Both the position numbers and the translations under genes were made by a program. From the NCBI GenBank assembly GCA_036768485.1, contig JAVLUZ010000191.1:1428742-1492741 (forward strand): a stretch of 64,000 nucleotides of DNA. Reading direction: 5' to 3'. Positions 39,660 through 50,415 of the stretch are shown in pieces. Numbering within the stretch: the first letter of the stretch is position 1; each line of letters begins with the position of its first letter. This stretch comes from Mermis nigrescens (lineage: Eukaryota > Nematoda > Enoplea > Mermithida > Mermithidae). The notes below the pieces were generated by a model, which made no database searches, was not told the origin of the DNA, and saw nothing but the letters and a program-made list of their open reading frames with translations.

Positions 39660-40290
39660 CGTACTACACAATAAAGCACGAAAGTATAGGCGTGAAGCGC
39701 CGAATTTCGGACGTTCTATTTTAAGCATAGCGTGAACCGCCGAATTTCGGACATTCTATTTTAAGCATAGCGTGAACCGCCGAATTTCGAACGTTCTATT
39801 TTAAGCATAGCGTGAACCGCCGAACTCGAGCGTTCTATTTAAAACATGGCACGAAGCGCCGAATTTCGGACCATACTACTACACAATATAGCACGAAAGT
39901 ATAGGTGTAAACCGCCGAATTTCGGACGTTCTATTTTAAGCATAGCGTGAACCGCCGAATTTCGAACGTTCTATTTTAAGCATAGCGTGAACCGCCGAAC
40001 TCGAGCGTTCTATTTAAAACATGGCACGAAGCGCCGAATTTCGGACCATACTACTACACAATAAAGCACGAAAGTATAGGCATAAACCGACGAATTTCGG
40101 ACGTTCTATTTTAAGCATAGCGTGAACCACCGAACTCGAGCATTCTATTTAAAACATGGCACGAAGCGCCGAATTTCGGACCATACTACTACACTTTAAA
40201 GCATGAAAGTATAGGCCCGAATTGCCGAACTCGGCCGTTCTATTTTAAGCTTGGCACGAAGTGCCGAATTTCGGACGTTCTACCCTTGAG
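39660..40290 (+). repeat. Subterminal ~40-bp tandem array, left arm
   Basis: Units of the form AAGCATAGCGTGAACCGCCG followed by AATTTCGGACGTTCTATTTT, with higher-order grouping: every few units the variants CACGAAGCGCCGAATTTCGG and ACTACTACACAATA recur. Each unit has a small internal dyad around the CCGAATTTCGG core. The array is mirrored in the right arm. Confidence 0.85.
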
Positions 40291-41071
40291 CGTTACAATG
40301 CTTAAGCATATTACATGCTTAAGTATAGAGCCTCCATGAGGTGCTAAGCGCCTACAATGGGGTCATACTACTACACAATAAAGCACGTAAGAATAGGCGA
40401 GAAGCGCCCAACTATTCACAGTCGGTTATCCAGGACGGGCGGAGCCAATTAATTTTAATTTGCATAACTAGCTAGCAGCCTCCCCCATGCTACTGCTCTA
40501 ATTTTAGTTCATAAACTGCACGTTGAAGCATTGGCACGCTGTTCTATTTTTGCATGTTTTTCAAACTTTGAGACATGTAGGTTCTACAGCTTATGAGACA
40601 AAACTTATGTGTGCAATCATTTTATTTCTATAGCTTATGAGACAAAACTTATGTTATTCATTCTCATCTTATTTATAGCTCATGTGGGGTGAGTGAGTAG
40701 GGTATACGGTTGAAAAGTAATTTATTAATTTCTACTCTTTTTCCAGAAAAAAATTGAAAAATAAATAAATAAATAAAAATGAATAAATAAATAAAAATAA
40801 GCATCGAATTTGGACATCAGGCTATACAACAATAATACAACACCTTAATTAATCAAAATCAGAAAAAAAACAAGCCAAATAAAAATTTACAGAGAATTAG
40901 CCAGGAAGCACAACATAGAGCAAGTGCTCAATACAAATTTCTACAACACAACGCATTAGTACGACGCATAAAACATCATAAAACGGGTTAAACGCTTAAA
41001 CGTAGAAACTCTGCCCTTGTAGGCGCGAAGCACCAAATTTCGGGTAAAAATTCTTTAGAATAGTGTACTGA

Positions 41072-41704
41072 TTATATTCTGAGCATTTTTATCCGATTTG
41101 GATAGTCTAACAGTGCACTGCTAGACTCTTCAACAGATGTGACAACTTCATTATTGTCTTCTCGTTTCATCTGCTCATCCTCAAATAGATCGGCATTTTT
41201 GCGAATCAATTTTTTAAACATGTATTTTCGACTGGCCCAAGCTGTCTCATTAGCTTCCTTTTTTCCAAATTTTAATTCATACCGGTAAAAATTATTAGCG
41301 TTTTCTATTTCTTCCCTTAAATCGCTTTGATTTAGAGCATCTAGGAGTGAGTCATAAAAATCATAGAGAATATGGATTTTATCAACAAAACTGCTGTAAA
41401 ATGGCTCGGTTTGGAGGTCTTGTATACTGTTCGGAAAATCTTCAAAATCTGAAAGCACGGATTTTACTAAAAAGCGCCAAAACGGGTTAGTCCAACCACT
41501 TTCAATTACAGTCTCATTTGAGCTGCTTTCAGAATCTGAAGAATTTCCATTGTTACTGCCTTCACTACTATCATCATCTGTCATTTGTTCAGACTCTGAT
41601 GTATCATTCCTCTTTTGTGATATCCCATGCATGAGGTATTTGTGTCTTTTTAAAGTAAAATTATTAAGTAATTGCTTACCGCAAATTTCACAGATTTTAT
41701 TCAT
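41072..41704 (-). CDS. C2H2 zinc-finger protein of the palindrome, left copy
   Basis: Intact 210-codon ORF. Residues 5-26 form one C2H2 finger (C5, C8, H21, H26; CEICGKQLLNNFTLKRHKYL begins it). Residues about 34-68 are an acidic Ser/Asp/Asn linker. Residues about 72-190 look alpha-helical and include SGWTNPFWRFLVKSVLSDF. One finger plus a helical domain suggests a DNA-binding protein of the element, perhaps one that recognises its ends; that is inferred. I do not recognise the family. The start ATG follows GACAAA, a good eukaryotic context, with AATAAAGTTTATTTAA some 40 bases upstream. The protein is identical to the copy at 42,843. Confidence 0.82.
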   Translation of the reverse strand: MNKICEICGKQLLNNFTLKRHKYLMHGISQKRNDTSESEQMTDDDSSEGSNNGNSSDSESSSNETVIESGWTNPFWRFLVKSVLSDFEDFPNSIQDLQTEPFYSSFVDKIHILYDFYDSLLDALNQSDLREEIENANNFYRYELKFGKKEANETAWASRKYMFKKLIRKNADLFEDEQMKREDNNEVVTSVEESSSALLDYPNRIKMLRI

Positions 41705-41849
41705 TTTGTCAACTATTTAAGATGTGGCATTCCTTAAATAAACTTTATTGCACATGTGATTCGCGTTTACATCACATTCTTGACGTAGAAGCTCACATTC
41801 TTCACAATATTGGTCACTACCGTCACTTCATTCAATTCTATAGCCTAGC

Positions 41850-42026
41850 ATGCATTTTCTTCATATGCATAACGTTAAGCCTGGTTCTGAAGTGAAAATT
41901 ATCGCTGACAAAGTGCTCCAATTTATCTCCAAGAATCTCAATTTGTCGGTAATATCGTCAATACAACCTCACGCAGAAAGGTGGTTTGCTAGTCAGTTGT
42001 TAGCTGATGCAACTACAAATAGGTGA
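41850..42026 (+). CDS. Inward-facing exon-like ORF, left copy
   Basis: 58 codons beginning MHFLHMHNVKPGSEVKIIAD and ending with AERWFASQLLADATTNR. The last codons overlap a splice-donor-like AATAG/GTGATT, so it may be a 5' exon whose remainder lay in the centre of an ancestral element. It diverges from the zinc-finger ORF across ~145 bp, which could be a shared bidirectional promoter. No family recognised. Confidence 0.5.
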   Translation: MHFLHMHNVKPGSEVKIIADKVLQFISKNLNLSVISSIQPHAERWFASQLLADATTNR

Positions 42027-42039
42027 TTTTTATGAAATG

Positions 42040-42505
42040 CGCCCAATTTTCAGAGGAATGTGACGATGTGATGGTTTTTGTGCAGAATGTACATTCTGCA
42101 CAAAAACCATCACATCGTCACATTCGTCTGAAAATGTATACCAGGAGGTTCATACCTTCTCGCCTTTGGCGACTGATAAGTTAAAAGCAAATGCGCCCAA
42201 TTTTCAAAGGAATGTGACGATGTGATGCTTTTTGTGCAGAATGTGAGGATTTTGTGCACCTCACATTTTGCAGAAAAATCTCACATTCCAAATTGTGCAC
42301 CTCACATTCTGCACAAAAAGCATCACATCGTCACATTCCTTTGAAAATTGGGCGCATTTGCTTTTAACTTATCAGTCGCCAAAGGCGAGAAGGTATGAAC
42401 CTCCTGGTATACATTTTCAGACGAATGTGACGATGTGATGGTTTTTGTGCAGAATGTCATTCTGCACAAAAACCATCACATCGTCACATTCCTCTGAAAA
42501 TTGGG
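42040..42505. repeat. Nested hairpins at the palindrome centre
   Basis: The axis lies near 42,274. Around it are smaller palindromes made from AATGTGACGATGTGATG and TTTTTGTGCAGAATGT: one at about 42,058-42,125, its mirror at 42,422-42,490, and the central pair around a 53-bp spacer that itself contains TGTGCACCTCACATT twice. These are strong cruciform candidates. Confidence 0.85.
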
Positions 42506-42520
42506 CGCATTTCATAAAAA

Positions 42521-42697
42521 TCACCTATTTGTAGTTGCATCAGCTAACAACTGACTAGCAAACCACCTTTCTGCGTGAGGTTGTATTGACGATATTACCG
42601 ACAAATTGAGATTCTTGGAGATAAATTGGAGCACTTTGTCAGCGATAATTTTCACTTCAGAACCAGGCTTAACGTTATGCATATGAAGAAAATGCAT
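42521..42697 (-). CDS. Inward-facing exon-like ORF, right copy
   Basis: Mirror image of 41,850-42,026 with the same 58 codons and the same donor-like end. See that entry for interpretation. The two copies converge on the hairpin centre. Confidence 0.5.
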   Translation of the reverse strand: MHFLHMHNVKPGSEVKIIADKVLQFISKNLNLSVISSIQPHAERWFASQLLADATTNR

Positions 42698-42842
42698 GCT
42701 AGGCTATAGAATTGAATGAAGTGACGGTAGTGACCAATATTGTGAAGAATGTGAGCTTCTACGTCAAGAATGTGATGTAAACGCGAATCACATGTGCAAT
42801 AAAGTTTATTTAAGGAATGCCACATCTTGAATAGTTGACAAA

Positions 42843-43475
42843 ATGAATAAAATCTGTGAAATTTGCGGTAAGCAATTACTTAATAATTTTACTTTAAAAA
42901 GACACAAATACCTCATGCATGGGATATCACAAAAGAGGAATGATACATCAGAGTCTGAACAAATGACAGATGATGATAGTAGTGAAGGCAGTAACAATGG
43001 AAATTCTTCAGATTCTGAAAGCAGCTCAAATGAGACTGTAATTGAAAGTGGTTGGACTAACCCGTTTTGGCGCTTTTTAGTAAAATCCGTGCTTTCAGAT
43101 TTTGAAGATTTTCCGAACAGTATACAAGACCTCCAAACCGAGCCATTTTACAGCAGTTTTGTTGATAAAATCCATATTCTCTATGATTTTTATGACTCAC
43201 TCCTAGATGCTCTAAATCAAAGCGATTTAAGGGAAGAAATAGAAAACGCTAATAATTTTTACCGGTATGAATTAAAATTTGGAAAAAAGGAAGCTAATGA
43301 GACAGCTTGGGCCAGTCGAAAATACATGTTTAAAAAATTGATTCGCAAAAATGCCGATCTATTTGAGGATGAGCAGATGAAACGAGAAGACAATAATGAA
43401 GTTGTCACATCTGTTGAAGAGTCTAGCAGTGCACTGTTAGACTATCCAAATCGGATAAAAATGCTCAGAATATAA
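42843..43475 (+). CDS. C2H2 zinc-finger protein of the palindrome, right copy
   Basis: Intact 210-codon ORF encoding the same protein as 41,072-41,704, on the opposite strand and reading away from the centre. The C-x2-C-x12-H-x4-H finger, acidic linker and helical C-terminus are unchanged, and no substitutions were noticed at the nucleotide level. Downstream, AT-rich sequence with several ATTTA/AATAAA words could supply a polyadenylation signal. Two identical open copies while all neighbouring elements are decayed suggests recent arrival or conversion between arms. Confidence 0.82.
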   Translation: MNKICEICGKQLLNNFTLKRHKYLMHGISQKRNDTSESEQMTDDDSSEGSNNGNSSDSESSSNETVIESGWTNPFWRFLVKSVLSDFEDFPNSIQDLQTEPFYSSFVDKIHILYDFYDSLLDALNQSDLREEIENANNFYRYELKFGKKEANETAWASRKYMFKKLIRKNADLFEDEQMKREDNNEVVTSVEESSSALLDYPNRIKMLRI

Positions 43476-44269
43476 TCAGTACACTATTCTAAAGAATTTT
43501 TACCCGAAATTTGGTGCTTCGCGCCTACAAGGGCAGAGTTTCTACGTTTAAGCGTTTAACCCGTTTTATGATGTTTTATGCGTCGTACTAATGCGTTGTG
43601 TTGTAGAAATTTGTATTGAGCACTTGCTCTATGTTGTGCTTCCTGGCTAATTCTCTGTAAATTTTTATTTGGCTTGTTTTTTTCTGATTTTGATTAATTA
43701 AGGTGTTGTATTATTGTTGTATAGCCTGATGTCCAAATTCGATGCTTATTTTTATTTATTTATTCATTTTTATTTATTTATTTATTTTTCAATTTTTTTC
43801 TGGAAAAAGAGTAGAAATTAATAAATTACTTTTCAACCGTATACCCTACTCACTCACCCCACATGAGCTATAAATAAGATGAGAATGAATAACATAAGTT
43901 TTGTCTCATAAGCTATAGAAATAAAATGATTGCACACATAAGTTTTGTCTCATAAGCTGTAGAACCTACATGTCTCAAAGTTTGAAAAACATGCAAAAAT
44001 AGAACAGCGTGCCAATGCTTCAACGTGCAGTTTATGAACTAAAATTAGAGCAGTAGCATGGGGGAGGCTGCTAGCTAGTTATGCAAATTAAAATTAATTG
44101 GCTCCGCCCGTCCTGGATAACCGACTGTGAATAGTTGGGCGCTTCTCGCCTATTCTTACGTGCTTTATTGTGTAGTAGTATGACCCCATTGTAGGCGCTT
44201 AGCACCTCATGGAGGCTCTATACTTAAGCATGTAATATGCTTAAGCATTGTAACGCTCAAGGGTAGAAC

Positions 44270-44885
44270 GTCCGAAATTCGGCACTTCGTGCCAAGCTTA
44301 AAATAGAACGGCCGAGTTCGGCAATTCGGGCCTATACTTTCATGCTTTAAAGTGTAGTAGTATGGTCCGAAATTCGGCGCTTCGTGCCATGTTTTAAATA
44401 GAATGCTCGAGTTCGGTGGTTCACGCTATGCTTAAAATAGAACGTCCGAAATTCGTCGGTTTATGCCTATACTTTCGTGCTTTATTGTGTAGTAGTATGG
44501 TCCGAAATTCGGCGCTTCGTGCCATGTTTTAAATAGAACGCTCGAGTTCGGCGGTTCACGCTATGCTTAAAATAGAACGTTCGAAATTCGGCGGTTCACG
44601 CTATGCTTAAAATAGAACGTCCGAAATTCGGCGGTTTACACCTATACTTTCGTGCTATATTGTGTAGTAGTATGGTCCGAAATTCGGCGCTTCGTGCCAT
44701 GTTTTAAATAGAACGCTCGAGTTCGGCGGTTCACGCTATGCTTAAAATAGAACGTTCGAAATTCGGCGGTTCACGCTATGCTTAAAATAGAATGTCCGAA
44801 ATTCGGCGGTTCACGCTATGCTTAAAATAGAACGTCCGAAATTCGGCGCTTCACGCCTATACTTTCGTGCTTTATTGTGTAGTAC
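44270..44885 (-). repeat. Subterminal ~40-bp tandem array, right arm
   Basis: Reverse complement of the array at 39,660-40,290 with the same unit order, differing at a few positions. Confidence 0.85.
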
Positions 44886-45010
44886 GGCCCTATTGTAGGC
44901 ACTTTTGCGCCTACAATCTCAGAGTCTCTATGCTTAAGCATGTGCTATATGCTTAAGCACGGCTATATGCTTAACCATTGTAGAGCTGGAAGGTCCACCA
45001 GTACCAATAC

Positions 45011-45147
45011 TGTTGTATTTACGCGTTATTATTCGTCAATTTTCAATTAGGTACTCATTTATTCACCACCCAAAAACAAACCCTAAAGTGCCAATGTAAA
45101 AGACTTAAAGTTCTGAATGTTCATTGACCGATAAAGCTGACCTAAAT
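45011..45147 (+). repeat. Right half of the repeat interrupted by the palindrome
   Basis: Starts TGTTGTATTTACGCG and continues through ACCCAAAAACAAACCCTAAAG, matching 37,811-37,945. TGTTGT at 45,011-45,016 is the second copy of the duplication. Confidence 0.8.
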
Positions 45148-45867
45148 GAATTCCATTTATTAATTTTCCGACGTACACACCAACCTGCTAAGAAACTAGC
45201 TTAAAGCGGAAAGAACTGGAAATGAGTCAACTTAAGGCCATAAATATTTACTCGCTGACCCGAATAATATTATTCAGGAATGTAATGTTAACAAATTTAG
45301 CTATTATGATCACACACCAAAGAGCTCAAAGTCCATAGTAAGCAAACAGCTGAAAGTGACCAACTATTTACCTGAACAACCTTTACCTTTATTAGCATAT
45401 GTTTTATGTCCAAAACACGTAAATCACTAAGCCCATATTTTGACACCAAAATATTAACTCGACCACGCGTTCAGCTTAACCTTGATGAGTCAGCTGATAA
45501 GGAAAAAGGTCAAGTCACAAGCCAAGCTCCGAGTCCGATCGGAAAGAAAGAGACGAAGAAGTTCAGTCTTGAAGTGGCCGTAGCGCGCTTTACGCGCTGT
45601 TTCCATCTTTTATCTTCCCGTTTTTCCTCTAATGCCCCAAAGATGTAATCCATATCCTTCTTCACCCTTCTTTTCCCCCAACCTTTCCACCTTGTTTGTC
45701 GTCTCTTGTACTAGATATTATTGATATCTCATTCATATCGTGCCTGTAATTACTTTAACCCCTGATTTATTTATACATATTGTAATTAATGTTAATAAAA
45801 TTAGAGAAAAGTTACTCGTTATACCATTAGGTCACACACATACAAGACGACGACGTAACAAGTATTC
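45148..45867. other. No gene recognised
   Basis: A plus ORF at 45,406-45,648 (80 codons) is compositionally ordinary and has no recognisable domain. Nothing else supportable. Confidence 0.35.
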
Positions 45868-46787
45868 GAAACAAGACGAATTACTGTGATTCGATGGATC
45901 AGCTCAGTGAGGGAGAGTGGCTGGATTTCTTCCATTTTCAATGCACTAATCCGCCCATATAAATTTAATTTGGGCACTCAACCCTACTTCTACCGAGCTC
46001 TAGATCCGTGATCTAGTTGCCTGTTTTTTGCAGTTTACTGTAAGGCCATGAATTCTAATGTTGCAAGCTTCTCAGTACCCTCTTTTTTACTGCAACACAT
46101 GTTTTATTGAGCAAAAGAAAACGTATTGACCTATATTTTATTATGAAAGCTTGATTTCATGATTTTATAACATGTGTTATACGTGTCGCAGATCGAATTT
46201 CTTACACATGTTTGAATGTTCAAATACGTTTTTTTCAATTGGTTTCCAGTTTTGTGCAAACTTAATGACATTTTTCAATTTCTCATGCTCTTGGCTACCA
46301 GAAATATGTATTTTTATTAATTTTTCTTATCTCCCCAGTGACTAGATTTTCGATCTAGACCTTGGTAATTCTAGGATGCGTGACTCCTCGGTAACAGGAG
46401 GGCTAATCAGTGCTGGGACATACTACAGTAAGTGCACTTAAGAAACAGCTGTCGGCTGGAATCGAACCCGGGTTGCTTCGACTACCAGCAGAGGTTTTAC
46501 CACTGAGCTATGTGGGACTTCGCGACGTTTCTTAACATCTTAGTCTTTTGTGTTTAAAGTGTCAATTTAGGATATGTAAGTTGATTGCGCGATTTTTATC
46601 TATAAGTTAATTGATCTGCTGAATGACAAGAATAAATTATGCCGCAAAATGCTTTTGAAAAACCCTTATTTACTACGTAGCTATAGTCAGATCTAGCGAC
46701 CTACAGTGAATAAGAAAGAGGACTTACTGTAACCTCCGAAAACAGTTAGGTACTAAAAAAGGTCTCGGATAAAGTGAACAGACTATA
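45868..46787 (-). repeat. tRNA-promoter TIR element, copy 2, interrupted
   Basis: Minus-oriented copy of the 60,582-61,130 element. The end matching TATAGTCTG...TTTATCCGAGA is present at 46,787; the other terminal repeat is missing. Positions 45,979-46,403 are a 425-bp insertion absent from the other two copies. Confidence 0.75.
46449..46519 (-). promoter_or_regulatory. tRNA-like RNA polymerase III promoter
   Basis: On the minus strand TAGCTCAGTGGTA (A box) and GGTTCGATTCC (B box) sit at tRNA spacing. The T stem has mismatches and the acceptor ends do not pair, so this is a tRNA-derived promoter inside a repeat rather than a working tRNA gene. Confidence 0.7.
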
Positions 46788-47252
46788 AACATGATCTGCT
46801 TATGGTCGGCAACGATCTGATAATCGATCAAGTCCTTTAGGACTGTTGGCTTGTTGGCTACTGCGGTGTAGTATTATTTTGATATACCAAAAATACATTT
46901 TAGTATGATTTTGGTAGGCACTTGCTGGACTATCAATATCATATTTTAATTCTGTGAGTTTTGGTATATCGTATTCTTATCATATTAGAACTCTGGGAAA
47001 TGTGAAAATATTTTTGATATAATTTTGGTATAATTTTAGTATTAAGTCGTAGCACTTTTCCTTTTTATGCTCTTTATCTTACTTACTTATTTTGTACGTA
47101 TGATGCAGTAGGTATTTTTCCACAGGTTGTATTATCATATGGAGACAAGTAACGTAAGTATGTATGTACATACATATGTTTACCGAGCCGGGCCCCTAAT
47201 ACATATAGTCCGTTGAGGTTTGTTTACACCTACGTTATTCGTGTTTACTTCA
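46788..47252. other. AT-rich spacer
   Basis: Repeated TTTTGGTAT/GATATAATTTTGGTAT words at 46,870-47,045. No gene. Confidence 0.4.
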
Positions 47253-47487
47253 TTAGGCGTCGGGGAGGGGGTTTTGGGAGAATGCACCCCCAGAAACCAA
47301 AATACCCCCCAAAATTCGATTTTTGAAATTTGTTTGTTCTTTTTCGCAATTTTTTGATGCCAATGGATATTGCTCGATGAGAAACGTCGAAAAATGGTCT
47401 TTGTTTGCTATAATACCATTTTAAGGCCATCTTCTGACCTTTGAAAGAAACTTGCACCTCCCAGAACTTCGCAGCCGCCCACCTATG
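47253..47487 (-). repeat. Dispersed repeat family GTGGGCAGC, copy 8
   Basis: From TTAGGCGTCGGGGAGGGGG to GCAGCCGCCCACCTATGG, full length. Confidence 0.7.
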
Positions 47488-49611
47488 GTGTACTTGCATA
47501 CAATTAGCGCAGCGTAGTATGAGTGAAGTAACACCTGTCTGTATTGACAAATGCGTAATATTAGGTGAGCTCAGCTCATCATTAAGGTTGGCTAATAGTC
47601 TGTTTCACATAAGATTGGGCATATATTTTAAGAAGTTATTCAAAAGTAAGCCGACGGATTATGATAATTATATATCAAATCAATGGTATAATCGCAATCT
47701 GTCAATTTGTTGTCGAACATCGTTTTTAAAATTTATGCGCAAACTTGTGCGAAACAGACTGGGAGATTACAAAACATTAGGTAGGCAGGTAGGAATGATG
47801 ACCATTAAGTTATTTGTTTTCTTAATCCTTCTTTGCCACCTGTATTCTTGACCGTTGAGCTCCCTTGATTCTGATCCAAATATTCCGAAATTCTGTTATT
47901 TGTCGAAAAGTGAATGGAATTCAAATGATTTTGAGAACTTAATCTCGTAAATTTTGAAAGCTTTTAAATGAATGAAATAGTTTTGAAATTTACGTCTAAA
48001 AATTTAATGCTCGTGTTTTTCTAGTTTATTTCACTAAATCTTGTGCACTAGAATCAATTTTATACGATTAGTGAGCAGGCACAAAATTCGTTTCTAGTGC
48101 GGTGGGCTAGAAGGAAAGTTATGTATAGAGGAAAAGATTTGATAATTTATTGATAGCCATGAACCTCTCGAGCTCAAAGAAGGCGCTAGAAAGGTAGGCC
48201 CATTCCGCCCCCCTCCCGGCCTAAAAAATTCTATTTTTGACAAGAGTTTCCTAGAAGAATAGAATTTTAATTGTCGAAGTCTACTAATAGCATCATAGGT
48301 TCAAAGCAGGGCCGATTTTGGAAGGATCAAAACTTCTGCTTTTTGGACCAAAACATCCTCAAAAACTGATCTAGCTGCATACTAAAACAGCGCTCAAACG
48401 TTATTCCATGGTTTCCAGTCAATTTCATGTATTCTAATGAAAATTTTCAATTTTGTCCTCATTTTACATTATTCCCCCTTAGAAATTTTCACATTTATCC
48501 ATTTTAGGGAGGGTCCAGACAGGCTTATAGCACAATTTGGAGCTAATTAACTAAAATTTTCTTGCGCAAGCGCAGGAATTCAAATTTTCCACTTCATTTT
48601 CTATTCTATTATGAAAGTCTTGACCTTATTAAAGAATCTTGAATTTGTCAAAGTTTTCTGGCGTTTAGCGCCGATTTATTAATCAAAATTCTGTACAGTT
48701 TCTCAGTTAAATATTGTGAAATAAATTTAACGGAAATCCTCGTTCGCCGTACATGATTTCGCCTGGGAAAGTTTCATTCCCCCAGAATTTGCGATTTGCC
48801 TGAAAATTTGTAGAACAGGTACACAATGCTTTAATCGTTTCTAGCTATCTTTTTATTCATAAAATGTCACATTTTCTGCCGCCATATATTAATGTTTTGA
48901 CTATATTTTGTACAACTTATTCGACTTTTTTATTTTTCTTTGAAATAAATTCATGTTTGTACGTTCTACAAATATTGAGCATCGTCAAAAACGCCCAAAA
49001 AATTTTGGTTTTGACGCGTATCTACCATTTTTTAGCCGGAAAATAGCACTTTAGAATTTCATACCCCAGAATTCACGCGCTGTAGATGTCTGCCCTACAA
49101 AAGCTGAGTTGAGGCACTCATTGGCATAGGGGATGTTGAGGGATTATTAACCCTACCTCAGATTTTAAAAATTCGGGTACTTTCCCGCCAGTTTAAGAAA
49201 ACGAAAGGCGCGGTAGAACAATTTTTCATATTATCCTGGTGAAAGACCAAAAATTTTACCTGAAAACGGTAAAAAAACCAAATTTTCAGGCGCTCCGTGT
49301 CATATTGATAAATTTTTGTATTTTTTATCGCATAAATTAGCGAAACTTCATAAGGAAGAGTCGAGAAATCCAGCTAGCCGCGTATATTGTGCTACTGTAC
49401 CACACTATACTCGTATTACCCTAGTCTTTTTCGCGTAAGCTTATGCAACCAACAATTACTTTGATCGTCTTGAATGCATCGGTGTTTGCTATTTGATTTA
49501 ATCGGCTTACAAAGTCGCTACTAGTTTACTCCATCTACTTTCCCATAGCTACTGTGTAGCTAATTTGCTACTTTTTCAATCGTTTTTTAATTCAATAGTT
49601 TATTTCAATCT
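47488..49611. other. No gene recognised
   Basis: A plus ORF through 47,851 ends in a hydrophobic MMTIKLFVFLILLCHLYS but stops immediately, so no secreted product follows. GCGCC-centred words recur (48,663; 49,290). Nothing else supportable. Confidence 0.4.
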
Positions 49612-49793
49612 GCAGGCCGCAGAATAAACTTCGATGTTTTGCGTTGCCTGGAGAAAGTCAGATTTTAAAAGATATGGCGATTTTAGGTAAATATATAGGT
49701 AGAGTTTTCCTAGTCCCCTGCTACATCCTTAATAATCCGTAATCCCAAGTATATTCATTTTTTTGTTCATTCGGAGCATTTTTATTTGTCAAG
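49612..49793 (-). repeat. Solo arm of the TACTAGCAA TIR family
   Basis: GCAGGCCGCAGAATAAACTTC through GGAGCATTTTTATTTG matches the right arm at 22,863-23,128 with gaps. No partner arm is nearby. Confidence 0.65.
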
Positions 49794-49840
49794 TAACTGG
49801 CTGAGCGGCAATAACCTTCACTAAGGACGTAGAGACCATA

Positions 49841-50078
49841 CGTGGGCAGCAAGAAAATTCTGTAGTGATGCAAGATTTTTCAAAAGTAAAAAAATGGCCT
49901 TAAATATGGTGGTATGGCTAAAAAACACTATATTTCGACGTTTCTCATCGAGCACTATTTATTGGCATCAAAAAATTACAAAAAAACGAAAAAATTTTCA
50001 AAAATTGAATTCTGGGGGGGCTATTTTGGGTTCTCGGGGGCGGGGTGCATACCCCAAACCCCCTACGCCCAGGTGTGG
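49841..50078 (+). repeat. Dispersed repeat family GTGGGCAGC, copy 9
   Basis: From GTGGGCAGCAAGAAAATTCT to CCCTACGCCCAGGTGTGG, full length, very similar to copy 1. Confidence 0.75.
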
Positions 50079-50415
50079 TAGAGACTGAAATTCCATCCCG
50101 CAATAATGTAAATTCTTTCCCTAAAAACCAACTAGTGTACTGGTGTTTGTTTCCATCAGAAATCTTTTGCCCGACTAGAACCATCCGTGCTGTCTGAGAT
50201 CTGGGCATTTAAGATGCTCTACATATCAATACTTATCCCATTTATTGATTTAACACAAAAAATTCCTCGCTTTGAAGATAAGCACGCATGCCAAACACAT
50301 GAATATAAGCGAGATGGCTCTAGCTTGCTTAGATCGCGAAGGCCCATATTCAACCGCCTGAAAAGACAATAAAATGGATTAATACCGTATTAGTAGGTAC
50401 TTCAAAAACAGGTTT

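Larger units (their letters stand above)
39537..45010. mobile_element. 5.5-kb palindromic (foldback) element with mirrored zinc-finger genes
   Basis: Almost the entire element is one inverted repeat: 39,542-42,247 is the reverse complement of 42,301-45,004, with only scattered single-base differences and a 53-bp spacer. It is flanked by TGTTGT on both sides, and an uninterrupted paralogue of the target exists at 37,718-37,945, so it arrived by transposition. Each arm, from outside in, has an end GTACTGGTGGACC, an array of ~40-bp units, a 210-codon C2H2 ORF reading outward and a 58-codon ORF reading inward. No transposase domain is recognisable. Six-base duplications are known for Polinton, IS3EU and Dada elements; the fit to any of these is unproven. 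Confidence 0.88.

Noticed and set aside
39660..40290. CRISPR array
   Set aside because: Units are contiguous tandem repeats without unique spacers, mirrored in a eukaryotic transposon.
46449..46519. A functional tRNA gene
   Set aside because: A and B boxes are good but stems mismatch and the block recurs in three copies of one repeat, so it is a tRNA-derived promoter.
47441..47851. Secreted or membrane protein
   Set aside because: The only hydrophobic stretch is at the very C-terminus and overlaps a dispersed repeat at the 5' side; no support.
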